Origin: Pectobacterium aquaticum
Lineage (GTDB): Bacteria > Pseudomonadota > Gammaproteobacteria > Enterobacterales > Enterobacteriaceae
NCBI RefSeq assembly: GCF_003382565.3
Contig: NZ_CP086253.1
Span: forward strand, 868,001-932,000
Length of the DNA stretch: 64,000 nt
Reading direction: 5' to 3'
Position 1 is the stretch's first letter; every line of letters begins with the position of its first letter. The position numbers were made by a program, and so were the translations under genes. The notes under the pieces are model-generated. The model was given only the letters and a program-made list of their open reading frames with translations, made no database searches and was not told the origin of the DNA. Positions 33,999-41,079 of this stretch are shown one piece after another.

Positions 33999-34424
33999 GT
34001 GCAGTTAACAAGTTTTACGGATTATGGTTTGCGAGCGCTGATTTACATGGCATCGCTGCCGGGCGGGAAAATGACCAGCATTTCGGAAGTCACGGAAGTG
34101 TATGGCGTGTCCCGTAATCATATGGTCAAAATTATCAATCAACTTAGTCGTGCTGGGTTGGTGATGGCCGTGCGCGGAAAGAATGGCGGTATCCGTCTTG
34201 GAAAACCGGCAGAAACCATCCGAATTGGCGATGTCGTGCGCGCATTGGAGCCACTTACGCTGGTTAACTGTAGCCACGAATTTTGCCACATTACGCCAGC
34301 CTGTCGCTTAAAGCAGGTGCTTCAACAGGCGGTACAAAATTTTCTGCATGAGCTGGATCAATACACGCTGGCTGATATGGTCAAAGAAAACCCGCCGCTT
34401 TATAAATTATTGTTGGTTGAATGA
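33999..34424 (+). CDS. nsrR: Nitric oxide-sensing transcriptional repressor NsrR
   Basis: 141 residues, GTG start with GAGG upstream, identical in start to the E. coli protein (MQLTSFTDYG). An Rrf2-family winged helix (recognition region VSRNHMVKIINQLSRAGLV) is followed by the iron-sulfur cysteines C91, C96 and C102 (NCSHEFCHITPACR). The cluster reacts with nitric oxide and releases repression of NO-detoxification genes. A target palindrome lies before ytfE in this window. First gene of the nsrR-rnr-rlmB set. Confidence 0.97.
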   Translation: MQLTSFTDYGLRALIYMASLPGGKMTSISEVTEVYGVSRNHMVKIINQLSRAGLVMAVRGKNGGIRLGKPAETIRIGDVVRALEPLTLVNCSHEFCHITPACRLKQVLQQAVQNFLHELDQYTLADMVKENPPLYKLLLVE

Positions 34425-34465
34425 GTTTTGTTCAGCCTCCTGCTGATGACAACGGAGGAACCGCA

Positions 34466-36922
34466 ATGTCACAAGATCCATTCCAGGAACGAGAAGCAGA
34501 AAAATACGAATCTCCCATCCCCAGTCGTGAATATATTTTGGCGCACATCGCCAAACGCGATACCCCGATTAGCCGAGAAGAATTAGCCACCGACCTGCAA
34601 TTAACCGGAGAAGAAGCGCTCGAAGCGCTGCGCCGCCGCCTGCGTGCGATGGAGCGTGATGGCCAGCTTATCTTTACCCGCCGCCAGTGCTACGCGTTGC
34701 CTGAAAAGCTCGATCTGCTGCGCGGTACGGTTATTGGTCACCGTGATGGTTTTGGCTTCCTGCGGGTGGAAGGCCGTAAAGACGATCTTTATCTGTCGGC
34801 TGAAGAGATGAAACGGACGATTCACGGCGATGTTGCGTTGGCACAGCCGCTGGGTGCGGATCGTAAAGGGCGTCGTGAAGGGCGTATTGTGCGCGTGCTG
34901 GAACCGCGTACCGGACAAATTGTCGGCCGCTATTTTGTCGATGCCGGTGTCGGGTTCGTCGTACCGGATGATAGCCGCCTGAGCTTCGATATTCTGATCC
35001 CGAAAGAAGAAATTAACGGTGCTCGCATGGGCTTCGTGGTGGTGGTTGAGCTGACGCAACGCGCAACGCGCCGCACGAAAGCGGTGGGTAAGATCGTCGA
35101 GATCCTCGGTGACAACATGGGCACTGGGCTGGCGGTGGATATCGCCCTGCGCACCCATGATATTCCGCACACCTGGCCATCTAAAGTGGAAGAACAGGTA
35201 AAGGATCTCTCCGAAGAGGTGCCGGAAGCCGCAAAAAAAGGCCGTGTGGATCTGCGTAAGCTGCCGCTGGTTACGATTGATGGCGAAGATGCTCGCGATT
35301 TCGACGATGCGGTGCACTGTGAACCGAAACGCGGCGGTGGCTGGCGCTTATGGGTTGCGATTGCGGATGTGAGCTATTACGTTCGGCCAAATACGCCGCT
35401 CGACCATGAAGCGCGGGCGCGTGGCACCTCGGTGTACTTCCCGTCGCAGGTGGTGCCGATGCTGCCGGAAGTGCTGTCGAACGGACTCTGTTCGCTTAAT
35501 CCGCAGGTCGATCGCCTGTGTATGGTCTGTGAAATGACCGTTTCGGCGCAGGGTAAGCTGTCGTCCTATAAGTTCTATGAAGCCGTGATGAGCTCACATG
35601 CGCGCCTGACCTACACTAAGGTGTGGCATATTCTGCAAGGCGACACCGAGCTGCGTGAGCACTACAAGCCGCTGGTGGGTGGGTTGGAAGAGCTGCACCG
35701 CATGTACAAAGCGCTTGAACATGCGCGTGAAGTGCGTGGCGGTATCGCATTCGAAACGGAAGAAGCGAAGTTCATTTTCAATGCTGAACGCCGTATCGAC
35801 CGAGTGGAAGCGGTGGTGCGTAACGATGCTCACAAATTGATCGAAGAATGCATGATTCTGGCGAATATCTCCGCCGCGAAATTTGTGGAGAAAAACGAAG
35901 AGCCTGCGCTCTTCCGCGTGCATGATCAGCCGAGTGAAGACCATGTCTTAGCCCTGCGTAGCGTGTTGGGCGAGCTGGGGCTGACGCTGAAAGGCGGAAT
36001 GAAGCCACAGCCGAAAGATTATGCGGAATTGATGAATGAGTTGGCTGACCGTCCCGATCGGGAAATGCTGCAAACTATGCTGCTGCGTTCAATGAAGCAG
36101 GCGATTTATGACCCAGAGAACCGAGGCCACTTCGGTCTGGCATTAACGTCTTACGGCCATTTCACATCGCCGATTCGCCGTTATCCAGACCTGTCGCTGC
36201 ACCGTGCCATTAAATATCTGCTGAGCGATCGTCATGAGCGCTGGACGTCAACGGGCGGCTGGCATAGCGACATTAATGAGATGCTACAGTTGGGTATGCA
36301 TTGCTCGATGACGGAGCGCCGTGCGGATGAAGCGACGCGTGACGTTGCGGACTGGCTGAAATGCGACTTTATGCAGGATCACGTGGGTGAGGTTTTTACG
36401 GGGATTATCGCCAGTGTGACCGGTTTTGGCTTCTTTGTGCGCCTGAAAGATCTGTTTATCGACGGGCTGGTGCACGTTTCCACGTTGGATAATGACTACT
36501 ACCGCTACGATAATATTGGCCAGCGGCTGATCGGCGAATCGCGCGGGCAGGTTTATCGTCTGGGTGATGAAGTCGAAATTCGTGTTGAAGCTGTTCATAT
36601 GGATGAGCGCAACATTGATTTCGCGCTGATTTCCAGTACGCGTAAGGTACGTGGCGAAGGTAAAACGGCGCGCGACCGTGTGAAGAAGCCGGAGTCGCGT
36701 GAGGCCAAGCCAGCTCGACGTCGCCGCAGCGCGAGCAAAGCGCCCGCAAACTTTGAGCCGGATGCTGCATTCCGCAAAGAAGGCGATAGCAGCACGAAGT
36801 CGGATAAGCCAAAAGCCAAGCCGAAAAAGAACCGCGATAAAGCGAAAAAGAACGCGGAAAAAACGCGTAAAATTGCCGCCGCGACGAAGGCTAAACGAGC
36901 AAAGAAGAAATCTGAGGAATAA
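34466..36922 (+). CDS. rnr: Ribonuclease R
   Basis: 818 residues from the ATG at 34466 (GGAGGA upstream, homologues start MSQDPFQ); a frame from 34421 would overlap nsrR. Layout: N-terminal helix-turn-helix, two cold-shock domains, catalytic RNB domain with DGEDARDFDDAV, C-terminal S1 domain (GEVFTGIIASVTGFGFFVRL) and a very basic Lys/Arg tail. It is a processive 3'-5' exoribonuclease that degrades structured RNA and takes part in trans-translation quality control. Confidence 0.98.
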   Translation: MSQDPFQEREAEKYESPIPSREYILAHIAKRDTPISREELATDLQLTGEEALEALRRRLRAMERDGQLIFTRRQCYALPEKLDLLRGTVIGHRDGFGFLRVEGRKDDLYLSAEEMKRTIHGDVALAQPLGADRKGRREGRIVRVLEPRTGQIVGRYFVDAGVGFVVPDDSRLSFDILIPKEEINGARMGFVVVVELTQRATRRTKAVGKIVEILGDNMGTGLAVDIALRTHDIPHTWPSKVEEQVKDLSEEVPEAAKKGRVDLRKLPLVTIDGEDARDFDDAVHCEPKRGGGWRLWVAIADVSYYVRPNTPLDHEARARGTSVYFPSQVVPMLPEVLSNGLCSLNPQVDRLCMVCEMTVSAQGKLSSYKFYEAVMSSHARLTYTKVWHILQGDTELREHYKPLVGGLEELHRMYKALEHAREVRGGIAFETEEAKFIFNAERRIDRVEAVVRNDAHKLIEECMILANISAAKFVEKNEEPALFRVHDQPSEDHVLALRSVLGELGLTLKGGMKPQPKDYAELMNELADRPDREMLQTMLLRSMKQAIYDPENRGHFGLALTSYGHFTSPIRRYPDLSLHRAIKYLLSDRHERWTSTGGWHSDINEMLQLGMHCSMTERRADEATRDVADWLKCDFMQDHVGEVFTGIIASVTGFGFFVRLKDLFIDGLVHVSTLDNDYYRYDNIGQRLIGESRGQVYRLGDEVEIRVEAVHMDERNIDFALISSTRKVRGEGKTARDRVKKPESREAKPARRRRSASKAPANFEPDAAFRKEGDSSTKSDKPKAKPKKNRDKAKKNAEKTRKIAAATKAKRAKKKSEE

Positions 36923-36937
36923 CGAACGGCTTGACGT

Positions 36938-36961
36938 TGTAGAGGCTTCGGTCTCTACAAC
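36938..36961. terminator. Hairpin between rnr and rlmB
   Basis: TTGTAGAG and CTCTACAA pair perfectly around GCTTCGGT. There is no T tract, so it more likely stabilises the rnr 3' end or partly attenuates read-through into rlmB. Confidence 0.5.
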
Positions 36962-37007
36962 CCGCAAGACGAATGTTATCTCGCTTTACACAATTTGAAG
37001 AGTATCA

Positions 37008-37739
37008 ATGAGCGAAATTATTTACGGTATCCACGCGGTTAAGGCACTGCTTGAGCGCGATCCACAGCGTTTTCTGGAAGTCTTTATTCTGAAAGGACGC
37101 GACGATCGTCGCCTTCAGTCCGTTATTACGGAGCTGGAAGCGCAGGGCATCGTCATTCAAGTGGCGAATCGCCAATGGCTGGATAAGCAGGCTGAAGACG
37201 CGGTGCATCAGGGGATCGTAGCGAAAGTCAAAGAAGGGCGGAAATATCAGGAAAACGATCTGCCTGCGATGTTAGACAATTTGGAAACGCCTTTCCTGCT
37301 GATATTGGATGGCGTGACCGATCCACACAACCTGGGCGCTTGCCTGCGTAATGCGGATGGGGCTGGCGTGCACGCGGTGATTGTGCCACGCGATCGTTCC
37401 GCGCAGCTTAATGCGACGGTGAAGAAGGTCGCCTGTGGTGCGGCGGAAACCGTACCGGTTATCAGCGTGACCAATCTGGCCCGTACGATGCGCCTGTTGC
37501 AGGAACGTAATATCTGGATCGTCGGTACAGCGGGGGAAGCGGATCATACGCTGTACCAAAGCAAACTGACTGGGCCGCTGGCGCTGGTAATGGGCGCTGA
37601 AGGGGAAGGGATGCGTCGTCTGACTCGTGAACACTGCGATGAACTGATCAGTATTCCGATGGCGGGCAGCGTGTCTTCACTTAACGTGTCGGTTGCTACT
37701 GGTGTGTGTCTGTTTGAAGCTGTTCGCCAACGGGCATAA
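37008..37739 (+). CDS. rlmB: 23S rRNA (guanosine-2251-2'-O)-methyltransferase
   Basis: 243 residues of the SpoU/TrmH knotted family: an N-terminal substrate domain (MSEIIYGIHAVKALLERDP) and the three motifs NLGACLRNADGAG, LVMGAEGEGMR and IPMAGSVSSLNVSVATGV that form the SAM-binding knot. It methylates G2251 in the P-loop of 23S rRNA. Downstream of rnr as in E. coli and closed by a strong terminator. Confidence 0.97.
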   Translation: MSEIIYGIHAVKALLERDPQRFLEVFILKGRDDRRLQSVITELEAQGIVIQVANRQWLDKQAEDAVHQGIVAKVKEGRKYQENDLPAMLDNLETPFLLILDGVTDPHNLGACLRNADGAGVHAVIVPRDRSAQLNATVKKVACGAAETVPVISVTNLARTMRLLQERNIWIVGTAGEADHTLYQSKLTGPLALVMGAEGEGMRRLTREHCDELISIPMAGSVSSLNVSVATGVCLFEAVRQRA

Positions 37740-37760
37740 TTGCCGTCGCTATCAATAATG

Positions 37761-37794
37761 ACGAGGTGCCAGCAGGCACCTCGTTGATTTTTTT
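37761..37794 (+). terminator. Rho-independent terminator after rlmB
   Basis: ACGAGGTGCC (37761-37770) pairs perfectly with GGCACCTCGT (37775-37784) around AGCA, followed by TGATTTTTTT. Confidence 0.93.
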
Positions 37795-37815
37795 GGTTGG
37801 TGTTCTAAATAGTGA

Positions 37816-39348
37816 TTATGCAGCAGATGTCAGTCTGCGAACGTCTTGCTGCGAAGGCTGTAAAAGCCGGAAAACAGACACCGCGTCAGACAGCACGATC
37901 GCCTGCTGCTCCAGCGACTGAGCGGCAGAGGAAGATTGCTCCACCAGCACGGTGTTTTGCTGCGTGTTCTGATCCATTTCTATAATGGCCTGACCAACCT
38001 GAGAAATGCCGCGATGCTGTTCGTCAGAGGCGGTAGTAATGTGTTTCATGATGTCGTGGACCTGCGTCACTGACTGGACAATCCCTTCCATTGTTTTCCC
38101 CGCGCCGTTAACGAGTGCTGCACCGTTATTAATCTGCGAAACCGACTCGGCAATGAGCGTGTCGATCTCTTTGGCGGCCTGTGCGCTGCGCTGTGCCAGA
38201 TTGCGCACTTCGCTGGCGACAACGGCGAAACCACGTCCTTGTTCACCGGCTCGTGCCGCCTCTACCGCAGCATTAAGCGCCAGGATATTGGTTTGAAACG
38301 CGATGCTGTTGATCATTGAGGTAATTTCAGCGATGCGGTGAGAGCTTTGCGCGATATCGTGCATGGTGTTGACGGCTTTAGAAACCTGTTCTCCCCCTTG
38401 ATTCGCGGTGTCTGAAGCATCCATAACCAGTCGATTAGCCTGATGGGCGTTATCGGCATTCTGTTTCACCGTTGACGTCAGTTGTTCCATACTGGCGGCG
38501 GTTTCCTCAAGCGCAGCAGCTTGTTGCGTCGTGCGAGAAGAGAGATCGGTGTTACCGGCAGAAATTTCCCCTGCGGCATAAGAAATCTGATTTGCGCTAA
38601 GGCGAATTTTATCAATCATGCTGTGCAGATTGCTGTTCATCTGCCCCATGGCTGAAATCAACTGGCCTAATTCATCATGACGATCGTTGTGAAGCTGCAC
38701 GGTGAGATCGCCTTCCGCAATCGCACGGGTGGCGTGTAACGCCTGATGCAGTGGGCGAACGATCTGCCGTGAGATAACAATTGCTGTGGTCAGGCCGAGT
38801 ATGATGGCAATCAGCGTAATCACGCCCAGTTGTATGTCGCTGCTAATGACGTTACGACCTGCGCGGCTCTCTTCGGTGAAGTAAAGTTTGTTGATGTTTT
38901 CTTGCAACACCGCCATCTGCTCGTTCAATTCACTGAGCCGCTGTTGGCTCACCTCCGAGCTCATAACCTGCTGGCGTTGTGAAATATAAGCGCTGAGTGA
39001 CGCATTGATATCCTGAATGGCACTTTTGTCTTCCGCTGGCCAGTGGCCCGTGTCGATCGCTTTCAGCAACGCGGACAGCTCTTCCTTAATGTTACCGATC
39101 GCACTGTCGTGCTGTTCCAGATACTGTGCTTTACGCTCCAGCGCATAACCAAAGTTGCCTTCCCGCGCGACTACCGTCTTGTCATACATGGCACCAAGAC
39201 GGCTGATGCGTTTTAACGATTGGTCGCTATTGTGCAATCCGTAAAAGCCGACCATGGAGAGGATGACTCCCATGACGAGCAATAAACCAAACCCTACTAA
39301 TAACTTACGCGTTACGGACAGGTTTTGAAATGACATCCAGCGCAGCAT
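37816..39348 (-). CDS. Methyl-accepting chemotaxis protein
   Basis: 510 residues from the ATG at 39348, supported by AGGAAGAGG just upstream; an ATG at 39369 has no such site. TM1 near residues 13-36, helical periplasmic sensor (about 37-180), TM2 (about 183-205), HAMP (VRPLHQALHATRAIAEGDLTV) and the signalling domain with the standard tip ALNAAVEAARAGEQGRGF. No NWETF-type tail; it ends LTSAA. A sigma-28 promoter candidate lies upstream (39489-39515), tying it to the flagellar regulon. Ligand unknown. Confidence 0.93.
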   Translation of the reverse strand: MLRWMSFQNLSVTRKLLVGFGLLLVMGVILSMVGFYGLHNSDQSLKRISRLGAMYDKTVVAREGNFGYALERKAQYLEQHDSAIGNIKEELSALLKAIDTGHWPAEDKSAIQDINASLSAYISQRQQVMSSEVSQQRLSELNEQMAVLQENINKLYFTEESRAGRNVISSDIQLGVITLIAIILGLTTAIVISRQIVRPLHQALHATRAIAEGDLTVQLHNDRHDELGQLISAMGQMNSNLHSMIDKIRLSANQISYAAGEISAGNTDLSSRTTQQAAALEETAASMEQLTSTVKQNADNAHQANRLVMDASDTANQGGEQVSKAVNTMHDIAQSSHRIAEITSMINSIAFQTNILALNAAVEAARAGEQGRGFAVVASEVRNLAQRSAQAAKEIDTLIAESVSQINNGAALVNGAGKTMEGIVQSVTQVHDIMKHITTASDEQHRGISQVGQAIIEMDQNTQQNTVLVEQSSSAAQSLEQQAIVLSDAVSVFRLLQPSQQDVRRLTSAA

Positions 39349-39488
39349 AAACCTCTTCCTTTCGTTCATTAATTATTTACCGTCATCGCAGGTCAATAAC
39401 GGATTAGCTGTTGTTGTGTGTTGGCATAAAAAGCAGGTGATGAGTGTGAAACGGGCTCCTATCTAACTGATAAAATATACCTTATCTG

Positions 39489-39515
39489 TTATCGGCATTT
39501 CAGGCGCAATGCTTA
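39489..39515 (-). promoter_or_regulatory. Sigma-28 (FliA) promoter candidate
   Basis: On the minus strand TAAGCATT, eleven bases, then GCCGATAA. The -10 element is a perfect match to the FliA consensus and the -35 matches in TAA and TT positions. The predicted leader to the ATG at 39348 is about 130 bases. Confidence 0.65.
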
Positions 39516-39635
39516 TCCATTTTCTTAAAAATCGTGCGGGTATGATAGCGAGGTTGGTAAAGTGTGCCGCTGGGGATTTCTGCGTTTTTTATCACGTAAA
39601 GTCATGTATAAACGCTCTGCTATGCAATAATCATC

Positions 39636-39762
39636 TATACCCGTCATACTTCAAATTGCCTGTGCGTTGGCTGCCCTTACTCACCCCAGTCACTTACCTG
39701 AGTAAGCTCCTGGGGACTCGTGCGATTGCCGCCTTCACGCAACTTGAATTATTTAGGGTATA
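39636..39762. repeat. 127-bp palindromic (MITE-like) intergenic element
   Basis: The ends are imperfect inverted repeats of about 24 bp: TATACCCGTCATACTTCAAA at the left and, in reverse complement, TATACCCTAAATAATTCAAG at the right. The interior includes further short inversions (CACCCCAGTCACTTAC). The right end (GCCTTCACGCAACTTGAATT and on) recurs near 63550. I recognise this as a type of dispersed repeat common between genes in soft-rot bacteria and Yersinia relatives. Confidence 0.75.
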
Positions 39763-39830
39763 TAATCCTTCTTTCTTCGCCTTATCTGTTGCTGATGCGC
39801 CAACGGGGCTCATTTAAAAGGAATATCGCT

Positions 39831-40229
39831 ATGCCTATTGTTACGTCGCTACTCGCTTTCGCCTCCTATTTTTTAATCGGCTTTGCCATGGTGCTGACCT
39901 TTCTGTTTATCTACACCCGCATCACGCCGCATGATGAATGGGCACTGATTAAAGAGAACAACGGTACGGCGGCCATTGGGTTTGGTGGGGCGTTAATTGG
40001 CTATGTGATCCCGCTTTCCAGTGCGGCGATTAATTCGGTGAGCCTGGTGGATTACATCACCTGGGGAGCGGTCGCGCTGGTGGTGCAATTACTGATTTAT
40101 TTCGCGGTGCGTCTGTATATGCCGCGCCTCAGCCAACATATCCAGAATAACGATATTGCTTCCGGCACCTTTCTTTGTGCCGCCTCGCTCAGCGGCGGGA
40201 TCCTGAATGCGGCGTGTATGTCGTATTAA
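39831..40229 (+). CDS. yjfL: DUF350 membrane protein YjfL
   Basis: 132 residues from ATG 39831 (AAAGGAA upstream); the longer frame runs into the palindromic repeat. Four hydrophobic segments: SLLAFASYFLIGFAMVLTFL, a central GFGGALIGYVIPLSSAAI, ITWGAVALVVQLLIYFAV and the C-terminal TFLCAASLSGGILNAACM. The protein belongs to the UPF0719/DUF350 family, of unknown function. In E. coli it lies in the yjfIJKLMC set; only yjfL remains at this site. Confidence 0.9.
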   Translation: MPIVTSLLAFASYFLIGFAMVLTFLFIYTRITPHDEWALIKENNGTAAIGFGGALIGYVIPLSSAAINSVSLVDYITWGAVALVVQLLIYFAVRLYMPRLSQHIQNNDIASGTFLCAASLSGGILNAACMSY

Positions 40230-40243
40230 TTTGCCATTGCATG

Positions 40244-40274
40244 ACAATACCGGGAATCCGCCCGGTATTGTTTG
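40244..40274 (+). terminator. Terminator candidate after yjfL
   Basis: ACAATACCGGG (40244-40254) pairs perfectly with CCCGGTATTGT (40261-40271) around a six-base loop, followed by a short TT tail. Confidence 0.7.
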
Positions 40275-40332
40275 GCGGATATCCTTGCCCAGCACCTTTG
40301 TTTACCGCGTTTTGATAACCTGTCCCACAGAT

Positions 40333-40641
40333 TCAGCGATATATCACGGCGCGCGCAAACCACATGCCGGGGAGCGTGGCAGCCTCGGATTTCATTACAA
40401 TCACATAATAATGTGCACCAGAGGCATCGGCTTTTTGTTGAAGGGCGCGATCCACATCATCTGCGTTTCCGCGCATGCTCACCGAAATCGTCCCCATTTT
40501 TTCCAACTGGCTGGTTTGTGCGTAGCGAATTTCAAGCGCTTTCTCCGCAGGCGGCGGTGGCGCGACAGGCTTACCTTGTATGATCTGGCAGCCGGACAGC
40601 ATCAATATTAAGGGTAAGAAAAGTATCCGCACGATGTTCAT
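40333..40641 (-). CDS. bsmA: Biofilm/peroxide stress lipoprotein BsmA
   Basis: 102 residues. The N-terminus has a lipobox (LILMLSGC, Cys18), so it is a predicted lipoprotein. The C-terminal domain (GTISVSMRGNADDVDRALQQ, then ADASGAHYYVIVM) is the small YdgH/BhsA/McbA domain. E. coli BsmA (YjfO) affects biofilm formation and peroxide tolerance. Synteny with yjfL on one side and yjfP on the other supports the name. Confidence 0.88.
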   Translation of the reverse strand: MNIVRILFLPLILMLSGCQIIQGKPVAPPPPAEKALEIRYAQTSQLEKMGTISVSMRGNADDVDRALQQKADASGAHYYVIVMKSEAATLPGMWFARAVIYR

Positions 40642-40747
40642 TGTTTCAGCCTGACAGGAGTAGATAGCGGAAGTGTAGCGCTATCATCGGGCCGATGGCA
40701 TTCTCTTTCACAGGGAAGTCGTTCAATTTTGGGAAGGAGTCTACTCT

Positions 40748-41013
40748 GTGCGCTGTATCGTTAATGCTGCTTTTTTGCTGTTGTTTACTGGCTGTGCGTA
40801 TGCCGAACCTTCATTACACGAATTAGATTCGATCTATCAGCAGTGCCGTGAGCGGGGAAGGATAGCCCTGTCGCGCTGCCGTCTGAAAACCACTGGTTCT
40901 GGACGTTAAACAACGAGGATAAAGCCACCGCGCTTGTTTATTTGAATGAACAGACGCCGCTGTGCCCGTAGCAAGTGGTGGCCATTGCACAATATCTGCA
41001 ACACGATGACTGA
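40748..41013 (+). pseudogene. Broken small lipoprotein gene
   Basis: A GTG start with GGAAGGAG upstream begins MRCIVNAAFLLLFTGCAYAE, a lipoprotein signal with lipobox LFTGC, and continues to QQCRERG. At about 40850-40860 the frame must shift by one to read on as AGKDSPVALPSENHWFW then TLNNEDKATALVYLNEQTPL, which then meets TAG (40972-40974) before a further QVVAIAQYLQHDD and a final TGA. One missing base plus one nonsense change therefore explain it. As it stands only a 53-residue peptide would be made. Family not recognised. Confidence 0.7.
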
Positions 41014-41022
41014 TAAGAGAGG

Positions 41023-41064
41023 CCGCTTTTGTGTAGCGCGATTAAAATAGCGACACAAAAGCGG
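41023..41064. terminator. Long inverted repeat downstream of the third chemoreceptor gene
   Basis: CCGCTTTTGTGT (41023-41034) and ACACAAAAGCGG (41053-41064) form a perfect 12-bp stem with an 18-base loop. It follows the minus-strand gene by 16 bp and the plus-strand pseudogene by 10 bp. No T tract, so termination is uncertain. Confidence 0.5.
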
Positions 41065-41079
41065 GTATTTTACTGGCGG

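Larger units (their letters stand above)
39349..39830. other. Intergenic region with chemoreceptor promoter and palindromic element
   Basis: Holds the sigma-28 promoter candidate (39489-39515) and the 127-bp palindromic repeat (39636-39762). No gene. Confidence 0.5.

Noticed and set aside
34421..34465. Longer RNase R N-terminus
   Set aside because: It would overlap nsrR, and the GGAGGA site and family start both point to 34466.
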